This document shows, one piece after another, positions 8,169 through 16,344 of a stretch of DNA of 64,000 nucleotides. The notes below the pieces were generated by a model, which did not search any database, was not told the DNA's origin, and was given only the letters and a program-made list of their open reading frames with translations. How positions within the stretch are numbered: the first letter of the stretch is position 1; each line of letters starts with the position of its first letter. The translations under genes and the position numbers were made by a program. Source of the stretch: Mycobacterium sp. BK086 (GTDB lineage Bacteria > Actinomycetota > Actinomycetes > Mycobacteriales > Mycobacteriaceae); contig SNWL01000005.1 of assembly GCA_004362315.1 (NCBI GenBank), positions 496,001 through 560,000 on the forward strand. The letters are read 5' to 3'.

Positions 8169-8302
8169 ACCTACGGTGTCCTCTCAGTGGGTGATATCGC
8201 CCTCATTGTTGCATGAGCAAACGCGAAGCATCCCCAAAATAGCTTGCCCACTTACTTTTCGGGCTAGCGCGCAAAACAAATCGGTGGGATGTAGGCGCAG
8301 AT

Positions 8303-9010
8303 CTACAGGTGACTGATCCCCATGGCCAGGAACACCGCTGCGGCCGCCCACATGATGACGGTCAGCATCAATCGGTGGTGGATCTTCACCCACGCGTTGA
8401 CCCGATCGACAACGGCACGGGTGGCGACCGGCGCCACCCGAAGACAGACAAGCGGGATCAGCGCGGCCGAGAATTCGCCCAGATTGAAGACGATCAACGC
8501 CGACAGCCGCGTTCCGGCCGCCGCATCCGCGGCGAAGATCGCCGCCATCGCCGCCAGATAGTGGGCGCCCGGCGACGCGGTGCAGAGTGCCAACGTGACC
8601 GGCAGCCACACCGACTCCCCCTTTAACGCCTTCTGAATTCGATCGGGCAGCCGGTCGAACAACGGCACCTGCGGGAGTCCGTCGATGTCGCTCTCTCCAG
8701 ATGCTGATGCCGGCGACTTGCCGACCATGGCCGCCAATCGCCCGCTCAATGCGGCGACCAAGCCGATGGTGAACAGGATTCCTGCGACAGCGATTTCCAC
8801 CTGCCAGGGAATGGTGCGTTGCGTTCCCAACACAGCTCGGCCGCCGGCCAGCACGGCCTCGCCGATGACGATACTGAGCGTGAAACCCACCATGAAGTAG
8901 ACGGCCAGCGGCCGCGCCGGGTTCGGCCGCGACAGCAGGAATGCGCCCACGCCGACCCGTAGCGGATCAACAGTCCCCACGAGCGCCATCAACAGAACGG
9001 TGCTCCACAC
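8303..9010 (-). CDS. GAP/Sap-family integral membrane protein
   Basis: A 235-residue protein with about six transmembrane helices, in two groups of three around a polar loop (residues about 98-130). The opening TVDPLRVGVGAFLL and a later ALCTASPGAHYL segment resemble the GAP/Sap (sulfolipid-addressing protein) family, which in mycobacteria helps move glycolipids such as sulfolipids or glycopeptidolipids across the membrane. The substrate here is unknown because no glycolipid genes are adjacent. The start is the GTG at 9010. It is divergent from the lipoprotein gene at 9104. Confidence 0.8.
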   Translation of the reverse strand: MWSTVLLMALVGTVDPLRVGVGAFLLSRPNPARPLAVYFMVGFTLSIVIGEAVLAGGRAVLGTQRTIPWQVEIAVAGILFTIGLVAALSGRLAAMVGKSPASASGESDIDGLPQVPLFDRLPDRIQKALKGESVWLPVTLALCTASPGAHYLAAMAAIFAADAAAGTRLSALIVFNLGEFSAALIPLVCLRVAPVATRAVVDRVNAWVKIHHRLMLTVIMWAAAAVFLAMGISHL

Positions 9011-9090
9011 GGGCTACTCACCTTCCCGTCGTGTCTTGTGCGCATCATCGAGCATCGATTATCCATCCCACCCCCGCCCGCATCGGGCCG

Positions 9091-9096
9091 TAGACT
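9091..9096 (+). promoter_or_regulatory. -10 box of a probable leaderless promoter
   Basis: TAGACT (matching TANNNT) ends 7 nt before the GTG start at 9104. This is the spacing expected if transcription starts on the start codon itself, as is common in mycobacteria. Confidence 0.5.
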
Positions 9097-9103
9097 CCGG
9101 TAA

Positions 9104-9562
9104 GTGCCTCGCATCCTGTCGACCCTGGTTGCGAGTGTCGCACCGCTGGTCCTCGTATCGTGCAGCGGCCCCGAGTCTGCTGCGCCGTCAACGACCCCGG
9201 CGGCCGCGTCGAGCGCCGTCACGCAGGCGACCTCGGGTGCGCCAACCTCAGGACAGCCGTGCCACCTCGTCGCGGTGCGCGATCTCATCGAGTGGCACAG
9301 ATCCACCCACCCCGCCGGTCCTGAGGGCTGGACAGCGCCGCCAGCGTCGGCCGTCAAGTTCGGCAACGTCAACCTCGTGGGCTGTAAAAGTACGCTCGAC
9401 GGATGGGTTGCGGACCATTCAAATAGCGAGGCCGAAACCCAGGCGGGATTCCGGGACTGCTTCGAAATCGGCTGGGCGGACGAGAACCCCGGTTATGACG
9501 TCCACGCCTTGCCGGCACCGCGCTTGAAAAGCGTTCTCTTACAGGCGGGCAACGACTGCTGA
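9104..9562 (+). CDS. Uncharacterised lipoprotein
   Basis: A 152-residue exported lipoprotein. The lipobox LVSC places the lipidated cysteine at residue 20, followed by a low-complexity Ala/Ser/Thr/Pro linker to about residue 50. The C-terminal domain of about 100 residues holds four cysteines (near residues 53, 94, 118 and 152), enough for two disulfides. The architecture resembles DUF3558-type mycobacterial lipoproteins, but I cannot place it firmly. The GTG at 9104 has no ribosome-binding site but has a well-placed -10 box, so the mRNA is probably leaderless. It converges on the phospholipase D-like gene. Confidence 0.8.
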   Translation: MPRILSTLVASVAPLVLVSCSGPESAAPSTTPAAASSAVTQATSGAPTSGQPCHLVAVRDLIEWHRSTHPAGPEGWTAPPASAVKFGNVNLVGCKSTLDGWVADHSNSEAETQAGFRDCFEIGWADENPGYDVHALPAPRLKSVLLQAGNDC

Positions 9563-9585
9563 CCAGACCGCTCGGCGGAAGCTCC

Positions 9586-11130
9586 TCACAGACGGTCGCG
9601 CAACCTGTCGCGCACCGAGCGGCCGTCGGGGTCATAGATCAGGCGGTACAGCGGTTCTGCCCATGCGCGGGTATGCCAGCTGAGACGCTCTGGCTTGTGC
9701 GGCCGCAACCGGCCCGGTGGCCTGGTCCCCCGACAGCCCGACGTGTACCACGCGTCCAGTGCCTCCGCGGCGGCGGTGATGTCGCGAACCGCTGTGGTGG
9801 GATCAACCAGACTTCCGTCCTGGCTACCGTCGGCATTCCGGTCCAAATGCTCGCGTAGCAGCCGCAATCTCAAATCTCTTGCGAAACTACCCTCGGGATC
9901 AATTACGGCACACGACAATTCACTGTCGTGGGTCCACGACCGCCGATTGAGATTGTCGCTGCCGACACACGCCCAAATGTCGTCGATGACGCACACCTTC
10001 GCGTGGACGTAGACCGGTGTGCCCCGGTGATTTTCGACATCGAAGATGTGCACGCGCTCAGGACTTGCGGCCTGGCAGGTCGCGATCGCCTGCCATCGAC
10101 CGACCAGATTCGGGGGCAATTGCAGTCGACCGTCCACGTCGGGATAGCGCGGTATCACCGCGACGAGATGGAGGTCGGGATTATCGCGCAGCGCATTGGC
10201 GAACAACGTGGCCACTCGGGCCGACCAGAGATACTGGTCTTCGACGTAGATCAGTCGACGGGCGCGGGGAACCACCTTGTTGTAGGCGCGCGCGATGCTG
10301 CGCTCCCCGTGTGGTGCGAAGTCGAATTGAAAATGCGCGTCTGGGTAGGTGCGTAATACCTGAACGGCATGAGGTCCGCAGACCGGTGGGTCTGACGGCT
10401 GTTCCGGGAGCCGACCCGGCGAGAGATCCGCGCCGCGCACCTTGTCCATCAACCAGGCGACCGGAGACAGCGTATCCAGCGGTGCTGGATCGTTCCACCG
10501 CTCCCGGAAAGCGGTGTCGAGGGCGCCGACGGCCGGACCGCGAATCTGCAGTTGCACGTCATGCCACGGCGGGCGGCTTCCGTAACACTTGGCCATCCGC
10601 ACCGCCTGCGGATCACCGTCGTGCGACTCGTCGTCGCGGCGGGAGTGGCATAAGTCGATGCCCCCGGCGAACGCGATATCCCGTTGTGGCGCTTCGGGAT
10701 GACGAATCACCACTAATTTCTGATGGTGTGATCCACCCATGCGCACGCGCTGATCCAACAGCACTTCGCCCCCGGCCGCTTCGATGGCCTCACCCAGGTG
10801 CTCGTTCTCCTCCTCGCTGTACTGCAACTTGTCGAGATGAGATCGCCACACCAGCCCCTTGACCACCACACCACGTTGTGCGGCCTGACAGAACAGGTCC
10901 CGGATGGTAGGACCGTCATCGCGCAACAGTTGGTCGGGATCGCCGCGCCAATCGGTGAAGTAGACGTAGTCCCCCGCGCTCAGCGCCTCCACTTCGGTGG
11001 CGAGCCGCTCGAAGTAGTTGGCACCGTGAATGAGCGGCTCGACAGAGTTGCCTTCCGACCAAGCCGGTATTCGAGTGGCGGGGTTCCCCCGCTCGTCGCC
11101 GGTCAGGAACCACTCGGTCAGCTTCACCAC
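9586..11130 (-). CDS. Phospholipase D-like protein with two HKD motifs
   Basis: A 514-residue member of the phospholipase D superfamily, which cleaves or transfers phosphodiester bonds of phospholipids. The two half-sites are visible: HHQKLVVI near residues 131-138 and VHAKVCVIDD near residue 376, the latter followed by GSDNLNRRSW. No signal peptide is evident, so it may act at the inner face of the membrane. The GTG at 11130 is used. It lies 61 nt after the universal stress protein gene on the same strand and may share its transcript. A cardiolipin-synthase-type role is possible, but the protein lacks the usual N-terminal membrane helices. Confidence 0.9.
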   Translation of the reverse strand: MVKLTEWFLTGDERGNPATRIPAWSEGNSVEPLIHGANYFERLATEVEALSAGDYVYFTDWRGDPDQLLRDDGPTIRDLFCQAAQRGVVVKGLVWRSHLDKLQYSEEENEHLGEAIEAAGGEVLLDQRVRMGGSHHQKLVVIRHPEAPQRDIAFAGGIDLCHSRRDDESHDGDPQAVRMAKCYGSRPPWHDVQLQIRGPAVGALDTAFRERWNDPAPLDTLSPVAWLMDKVRGADLSPGRLPEQPSDPPVCGPHAVQVLRTYPDAHFQFDFAPHGERSIARAYNKVVPRARRLIYVEDQYLWSARVATLFANALRDNPDLHLVAVIPRYPDVDGRLQLPPNLVGRWQAIATCQAASPERVHIFDVENHRGTPVYVHAKVCVIDDIWACVGSDNLNRRSWTHDSELSCAVIDPEGSFARDLRLRLLREHLDRNADGSQDGSLVDPTTAVRDITAAAEALDAWYTSGCRGTRPPGRLRPHKPERLSWHTRAWAEPLYRLIYDPDGRSVRDRLRDRL

Positions 11131-11191
11131 GCTCTCAAAGTGCCCGTTCGGCGTTCGGACTACACCGGGTGCCCTCCGACGCTCATCGGGG

Positions 11192-12073
11192 CTACCGGAC
11201 TACCAGCACCGGGCACTCGGCGTGGTGGATGAGGTTCTGGCTGACCGAGCCGAGGATAGAATCAGCGAGTTTTCCACGGCCATGACTGCCGACGACCACC
11301 AGTTGAGCTTCCCGGGACAGATCGGTGAGCCCCTTTGCCGGGCCGATGTCCTCAAAAATCTTGGTCACGTGGGCGTTCCGATACTTCAGGGCAAACGGTG
11401 CAACCATTTCGTCCAACCGCTGGCGCTGACGGGACTGCAACACGTCGAGCAGCTGCCAGTCCATTGGCCCCTCGCCACCGAGATCGCCCATGCCGACCGC
11501 CGCACCGATCTCCCACATGTGGACCACCGTCAGAGGTGCATGCAGTGCGGCGGCGACGTCGAAGGCCTCAGCCAGCGCGCGGCTCGAACCGTCGGACTCG
11601 TCGACGCCAACAACAATAGGTAGCGGCTTGCCGGTCCGCTTGGCGACTGGCTTCCGCCAGACCACGACGGGGCACGTCGTCCGGTGCAAGATCCTGACGG
11701 CGTGCCCGCCCAGGGCGCGATGGTCGGCCGCGCCTGTGCCTATGACGACGATTCGGGCGGTTTGAGAGGCGTCGGCCAGCGCGGTGGCAATCGCACCCTT
11801 GACGACTGCCGTGCGGATCGCAAGATCTGGATATGCCGACCGCACAACAGTTTCCGCCGCGGTGAGTGCCGTATCGCCGTCAGCGCTTCGGTCGAGTTGA
11901 GCGGTTGTCTCCGGACGGGCAAAATGCCAATCCAGCTTGGGAACCGCGTGCAGAAGCGTCAGTGGAAGCGCCTGTTTGGTGGCATACTCCGCCGCCCACC
12001 GGGCCGCGCCGAGCGCAGTGTCCGATTCGTCGATACCGGCGACCACGGCGCTCTCGTTGGCTGCGTCAGTCAT
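11192..12073 (-). CDS. Tandem-domain universal stress protein
   Basis: A 293-residue protein with two UspA domains, residues about 8-140 and 151-293. The second domain carries the ATP-binding signature GSHGRGKLADSILGSVS near its end. In the first domain the corresponding motif is present as GTGAADHRALGGHAV, so it is altered and may bind nucleotide less well. Mycobacterial tandem USPs are often induced by hypoxia or nitric oxide through DosR. I did not find a clear DosR box in the short divergent region to the lipoprotein at 12111. Confidence 0.93.
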   Translation of the reverse strand: MTDAANESAVVAGIDESDTALGAARWAAEYATKQALPLTLLHAVPKLDWHFARPETTAQLDRSADGDTALTAAETVVRSAYPDLAIRTAVVKGAIATALADASQTARIVVIGTGAADHRALGGHAVRILHRTTCPVVVWRKPVAKRTGKPLPIVVGVDESDGSSRALAEAFDVAAALHAPLTVVHMWEIGAAVGMGDLGGEGPMDWQLLDVLQSRQRQRLDEMVAPFALKYRNAHVTKIFEDIGPAKGLTDLSREAQLVVVGSHGRGKLADSILGSVSQNLIHHAECPVLVVR

Positions 12074-12098
12074 TCCTCGACCCTATGCGGCATCGGCC

Positions 12099-12104
12099 TA
12101 AACT
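12099..12104 (+). promoter_or_regulatory. -10 box of a probable leaderless promoter
   Basis: TAAACT is followed by exactly 6 nt and then the ATG at 12111. No ribosome-binding site is present, so translation probably starts on the first transcribed codon. Confidence 0.5.
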
Positions 12105-12110
12105 ACGACG

Positions 12111-12575
12111 ATGACGAACCGGATATCGGCCGCCGCCGTCACAGGCCTTGCGTCGCTGGTGGCGTTGATCGCAGGATGCAGTACCACCGCCGGGACACCG
12201 CAGACCCCGTCGGCTGCGGACAGCAAGCCGCCGACCACGACGAGTGGATTGGCGGCACCGGCACCAACGTCGGCGACGACGGCGCCCACCACCCCATCTG
12301 GGCCACCGGTGGGGACTGCGACCATGCAAATGGCCGGCACGGGGGCCGGTCCGGTCACCATTCGCTACCAAATCAACGGCGGCCCTGAGCAAATCGACAC
12401 CAACGTCATGCTGCCGTGGGCCAAGGACTACCCCGTCTACAACGAGATCACGTCATCGGTGACCGCCGAAGGCGGCGGTCAGAACGTCCTCACATGCAGC
12501 ATCACCATGGACGGAAAGCTCCTGGCGTTCCGCAGTGAACCCAACCCCACCTGTAGCTTCGCCTACTGGGGCTGA
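12111..12575 (+). CDS. MmpS-like lipoprotein
   Basis: A 154-residue lipoprotein with lipobox LIAGC (Cys23) and a Thr/Pro-rich linker to about residue 68. A beta-rich C-terminal domain of about 85 residues resembles the periplasmic domain of MmpS proteins (ITIRY-type strand, LPWAKDYPVYN, then CSITMDGKLL). Classical MmpS proteins are anchored by a transmembrane helix and work with an MmpL transporter; here the anchor is a lipid and no mmpL gene is nearby. Two cysteines in the C-terminal part could form a disulfide. It is convergent with the dienelactone-hydrolase-like gene. Confidence 0.75.
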   Translation: MTNRISAAAVTGLASLVALIAGCSTTAGTPQTPSAADSKPPTTTSGLAAPAPTSATTAPTTPSGPPVGTATMQMAGTGAGPVTIRYQINGGPEQIDTNVMLPWAKDYPVYNEITSSVTAEGGGQNVLTCSITMDGKLLAFRSEPNPTCSFAYWG

Positions 12576-12586
12576 CCTGGCGAGAC

Positions 12587-13357
12587 CTATTGTCGCGCAG
12601 ATGATTCGACGAGCGCCTCGTCGAACAATTCCAGCACCGCACGCCATGCGCGCGGAGTGTGCGACGGGTGATAACCGACGCCGGGCACGGTAGCCATGGT
12701 GTGAGTGCTCCCCCCGGTCGGCGACCCGTCGGGATTGGTCGGCTCAGCCCAGAACGCATGCTCGGCTCCGCCGTAGACATTGACGCGCCAGTCGACTCCG
12801 GCGTCCTGCAGAGCGCGGCCAAACGTGAGTACCTGCTCGGGGGTGCAAATCGGATCTTCGGAACCGGTACACAGCAGGACAGCACCGGTCACGTCGGTCC
12901 AGTCCGTCGTGCTGATGCCCAGAAGGCCGGGGTGGACGGCAGCAACGGCCTTGAACGCCACCCCCGCCCGGGCAAGTTCGAGCACGATGCGGCCGCCGGC
13001 GCCGTAGCCGAGAGCGGCAACCCGGTCAGGGTCGACACCGGGCACCGCGCGAAGGACATCAAGCGCGGCACTGCCGATAGTCCGCATTCGCTCAGGATCG
13101 GCCAGCAGGGGCATCACCCGGGCCAGCATCGCCTCCGGCCTGCCGAAGAACAACTCACCACCGTGATAGTCCATCGCCAAGGCCGCATAGCCCCGCGCGG
13201 CGAGGTCGTCGGCGCGACGCCGCTGATAGTCGTCGAGACCGATCCCGTCGTGTCCGATGAGAACGGCCGCCCAGGGCCCCACACCGGGTGGCAACGCCAG
13301 GTGGGCGACCATTGTCAGGCCGTCTACGTCGTACGTGACTTCACGCGATGCACTCAT
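12587..13357 (-). CDS. Dienelactone hydrolase family protein lacking the catalytic Cys
   Basis: A 256-residue alpha/beta hydrolase of the dienelactone hydrolase type. The expected nucleophile elbow, usually G-x-C-x-G-G, reads GYGAGG near residue 118, so glycine replaces cysteine. The acid (SEDPIC, near residue 172) and the histidine (EHAFWAEP, near residue 205) are kept. It may therefore be non-hydrolytic or use another residue. The ATG at 13357 is chosen because the sequence matches the family from there and a TAGCGT box lies 8 nt upstream. It is divergent from the GMC oxidoreductase. Confidence 0.85.
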   Translation of the reverse strand: MSASREVTYDVDGLTMVAHLALPPGVGPWAAVLIGHDGIGLDDYQRRRADDLAARGYAALAMDYHGGELFFGRPEAMLARVMPLLADPERMRTIGSAALDVLRAVPGVDPDRVAALGYGAGGRIVLELARAGVAFKAVAAVHPGLLGISTTDWTDVTGAVLLCTGSEDPICTPEQVLTFGRALQDAGVDWRVNVYGGAEHAFWAEPTNPDGSPTGGSTHTMATVPGVGYHPSHTPRAWRAVLELFDEALVESSARQ

Positions 13358-13482
13358 CGGCTCACACGCTATCGAGCGGTTGATGTCCCTGGTTCGCCGT
13401 TCACTTTCGGCCGAAACCGAGCACGATGTAGTCGTCGCGCACACTGGAACCCCTATCCGACGCCTGGAGGACCGATACCGGT

Positions 13483-15168
13483 ATGAGCCCGGTCGCCGAA
13501 TTCGACTTCGTCATCGTGGGAGCGGGCAGCGCCGGCTGTCTGCTCGCCAACCGACTCAGCGCCAATCCAGATCACCGTGTGCTCCTGATCGAGGCAGGCG
13601 GAGCGGACGACTGGTTCTGGATCAAGGTGCCGGTGGGCTATCTGTACACGATCGCGAACCCGCGTACCGATTGGTGTTTGGCGACCGAGCCCGACCCAGG
13701 GTTGGCCGGCCGCAGCATCCTGTACGCGCGGGGCCGCGTCATCGGCGGCTGCTCGTCGATCAACGCGATGATCCACATGCGCGGGCAAGCCAGCGACTAC
13801 GAACTGTGGGCCAAGGCCACCGGTGACGAGCGATGGCTGTGGGGTGGTGCGGACTCCCCCGGTGAGACGCTGGCGATCTACAAAGAGCTGGAAAACTATT
13901 TCGGCGGTGCCGACGAGTGGCATGGCGCCGGTGGTGAGATCCGCGTCGAACGGCCTCGTGTGCGCTGGAAGATCTTGGACGCCTGGCAGGCCGCCGCTGC
14001 CGATCTGGGCATTGCCCCGATCGAGGAGTTCAACAGGGGCGACAACGCCGGCAGCGCGTACTTCCACGTCAATCAACGGCGCGGCCGTCGGTGGTCGATG
14101 GCCGATGCCTTCTTGCATCCGGTGGCCCACCGCCCCAATCTCACCGTCTACACACGCTCGCAAGTCGTGCGGCTTCTGATGGACGACCACGTCCGCGAGG
14201 ACCAGCGCCGTGGGGCCTGGACCACCGCGCAGCACCGGGCGGTCGGCGTGCGGCTTCTGAAAGATGGACAACTCGTCGATATCCGAGCCCGCCGGGAAGT
14301 GATCCTGAGCGCCGGATCGATCGGCTCGCCGCATCTGATGCAGGTCTCGGGTCTCGGTCCGGCTGGGCTGCTCACCGAGCACCAGGTGCCGGTGGTCGCC
14401 GATCTGCCAGGGGTTGGCGAAAACCTCCAAGATCACCTGCAGATCCGAACGATCTATCGGGTCCGGGGTGCCCGGACGGTCAACACGCTCTATCGGAATT
14501 GGATCACCCGCGGGGGCATGGGACTCCAGTACCTGGCGCTGCGATCGGGACCCATGACGATGCCGCCGTCCACGCTGGGGGCTTTCGCGAAAAGCGATCC
14601 CGCGCTGGGCAGTCCCGATCTGGAGTGGCACGTGCAGCCCCTGTCGTTGCCGAAGTTCGGCGAACCGCTGCACTCCTTCGGGGCGATCACTCCCTCGGTC
14701 TGCAACCTGCGACCCAGCTCCCGAGGTCACGTGCGCATGGCCACCGCAGATCCCCTGATCAACCCGAAGATTCTCTGCAACTACCTGTCGACCGACGCCG
14801 ATCGCCGCATCGCGGCCACCGGCCTCCGCATGACCCGTCAGATCATGGCGGCACCGGCGCTGGCCCGCTACGAACCGCAAGAAATGCTTCCCGGCTCGGA
14901 ATTGGTGAGCGACGAGGATCTGCAGCGCGCAGCCAGTGAACTGGGTACGACGATCTTCCATCCGGTTGGGACCTGCGCGATGGGATCCTTTGACGCACAG
15001 GGTGTGCCGCGATCAGCAGCCACAGTGCTGGACACCGACTGCCGGGTGTATCGCGTCGCAGGCCTTCGCGTGGTGGATGCTTCGGCGATGCCGACGATCA
15101 CGTCCGGCAACACCAACGCGCCGGTCATGCTCATCGCCGAGCGCGCAGCGCGGGCGATCACCGAGTAG
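13483..15168 (+). CDS. GMC-family FAD-dependent oxidoreductase
   Basis: A 561-residue flavoprotein of the glucose-methanol-choline family, which oxidises alcohols to aldehydes. The FAD-binding GAGSAG motif is at residues 13-18. The family signature GRVIGGCSSINAM is near residues 84-96, and a second one (SAGSIGSPHLMQVSG) lies near residue 275. The C-terminal active-site region has FHPVGTCAMG with the catalytic histidine, and later a GNTNAP segment. It is closest in layout to choline or aliphatic alcohol dehydrogenases. It leads a three-gene run with the SRPBCC and Ddn-like genes that follow within 40 nt. Confidence 0.93.
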   Translation: MSPVAEFDFVIVGAGSAGCLLANRLSANPDHRVLLIEAGGADDWFWIKVPVGYLYTIANPRTDWCLATEPDPGLAGRSILYARGRVIGGCSSINAMIHMRGQASDYELWAKATGDERWLWGGADSPGETLAIYKELENYFGGADEWHGAGGEIRVERPRVRWKILDAWQAAAADLGIAPIEEFNRGDNAGSAYFHVNQRRGRRWSMADAFLHPVAHRPNLTVYTRSQVVRLLMDDHVREDQRRGAWTTAQHRAVGVRLLKDGQLVDIRARREVILSAGSIGSPHLMQVSGLGPAGLLTEHQVPVVADLPGVGENLQDHLQIRTIYRVRGARTVNTLYRNWITRGGMGLQYLALRSGPMTMPPSTLGAFAKSDPALGSPDLEWHVQPLSLPKFGEPLHSFGAITPSVCNLRPSSRGHVRMATADPLINPKILCNYLSTDADRRIAATGLRMTRQIMAAPALARYEPQEMLPGSELVSDEDLQRAASELGTTIFHPVGTCAMGSFDAQGVPRSAATVLDTDCRVYRVAGLRVVDASAMPTITSGNTNAPVMLIAERAARAITE

Positions 15169-15205
15169 CACTCACCGGACTGCCGCGGTCTGGCAGGATC
15201 GATCC

Positions 15206-15688
15206 GTGACCGAACGTATCGAGGTTGAACGACTCATCGCCGCGCCGGCTGCGGACATCTTCGCCGTGCTCTGCGATCCGCAGGGTCACGTCGCCATCGA
15301 CGCGACGGGCATGTTGCAGGACGCCGACGGTCAGCCAGTGCGCGCCGTCGGCGACAGCTTCGTCGTGCACATGGACCGTGAATCGCTCAACGACTATCCG
15401 TTGGGCAAGTACAACGTCACCGTGTCGATCACGCAGTTCGAACAGGACCGGTTGATCGCCTGGACGATCTTCGGCCAGCTCAAGCCGGACATCGGCCACG
15501 TGTACGGCTACCGGCTGGAGCCGACGGACGGCGGTACGACCGTCACCTCGTTCTACGACTGGTCCGAGATCGATCCGCACTGGCGCGAGGCGAACATCTT
15601 CCCCATCGTCAGCGAACTGGCGTTGCGCGGGACGTTGGGAATCCTCGACCGTGCCGTGCGGCGCGGCTATCCGCAGGCGTCAACGTAG
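15206..15688 (+). CDS. SRPBCC (START-like) superfamily protein
   Basis: A 160-residue protein beginning at GTG 15206. It opens with the family pattern of a strand followed by AAPAADIFAVLCDP (residues 11-24) and ends with a long helix, giving the helix-grip fold that binds hydrophobic ligands. A TWSEID-like aromatic loop near residue 115 is typical of polyketide-cyclase/dehydrase-type members. It lies 37 nt after the GMC oxidoreductase and 10 nt before the Ddn-like gene, so the three are probably co-transcribed. The ligand is unknown. Confidence 0.87.
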   Translation: MTERIEVERLIAAPAADIFAVLCDPQGHVAIDATGMLQDADGQPVRAVGDSFVVHMDRESLNDYPLGKYNVTVSITQFEQDRLIAWTIFGQLKPDIGHVYGYRLEPTDGGTTVTSFYDWSEIDPHWREANIFPIVSELALRGTLGILDRAVRRGYPQAST

Positions 15689-15698
15689 AGCCGACCTG

Positions 15699-16166
15699 AT
15701 GCTGCGCGACGCGATCAGTGCGTTCCAGAGATGGCAGTACCGCGGCGGCCGTCCAGGGTTCTCAGCTCGTATCTCGAACCGGGTGGCCGCCATCGCCGTG
15801 GCGGCCGGTCTCGGGCCCGATTCTTCAGCCACCCTCGAAGTTCGTGGCCGCAAGACGGGTCGTGCGATCTCCTTCCCCGTGGTTATTGCGGACTACCGGG
15901 GCGACCGCTACCTGGTGGCCATGCTTGGCGAAGAGACGAATTGGGTGCGCAACCTTCGAGCGAACCCCCGAGCGGTGCTGCTGCACAACAAGAAACGCGA
16001 GGCGGTGACGGTGGTCGAGGACTTCACGGACGGCCGTCCGGCGATCCTGCGTCGATATCTCGAGTTGGCGCCCGGCGCGCGTCCGTTCTTTCCCATCGGT
16101 CCCAGAGCACCACTGACGGACTTCGAGCCGATCGTCGACGACTACCCGGTCTTTCGACTCGCCTGA
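15699..16166 (+). CDS. Ddn-like nitroreductase / deazaflavin-dependent oxidoreductase
   Basis: A 155-residue member of the Ddn family (F420H2-dependent quinone or nitro reduction). The GRKTGR segment near residue 50 is followed by strands and by the TNWVRNLRANP motif near residue 87, both typical. The ATG at 15699, 10 nt after the preceding stop, is chosen over an upstream in-frame start inside that gene. It is the last gene of the GMC oxidoreductase run, which suggests a redox pathway on a lipid-like substrate. No terminator hairpin is obvious downstream. Confidence 0.87.
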   Translation: MLRDAISAFQRWQYRGGRPGFSARISNRVAAIAVAAGLGPDSSATLEVRGRKTGRAISFPVVIADYRGDRYLVAMLGEETNWVRNLRANPRAVLLHNKKREAVTVVEDFTDGRPAILRRYLELAPGARPFFPIGPRAPLTDFEPIVDDYPVFRLA

Positions 16167-16260
16167 CGTCTGACCTGTGCGTCCCTGTGCGGGAGCTATG
16201 AGTTGATGAGAGTTCCGCCGCGCCGCTGGGTGCGCTGCGCGGGAATACGTAGATTTTAGT

Positions 16261-16286
16261 TGTGCTTGGTAAGTGAGGTAAGCACA
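16261..16286. promoter_or_regulatory. Inverted repeat upstream of the RsdA-like gene
   Basis: TGTGCTT (16261-16267) and AAGCACA (16280-16286) form perfect 7-bp arms around a 12-nt centre. The centre contains a GGTAAG repeat. It lies 58 nt upstream of the ATG at 16345, in the promoter position. It could be an operator or an mRNA hairpin. Confidence 0.35.
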
Positions 16287-16344
16287 CAATCGCGCGGTCG
16301 GGAGCGACTCAACTACGGCTATCTGTCGTTGTCAGGAGGCCGCC

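Noticed and set aside
13453..14961. 502-codon open frame on the minus strand
   Set aside because: Antisense to the GMC oxidoreductase, whose motifs are intact; no ribosome-binding site and no recognisable domain.
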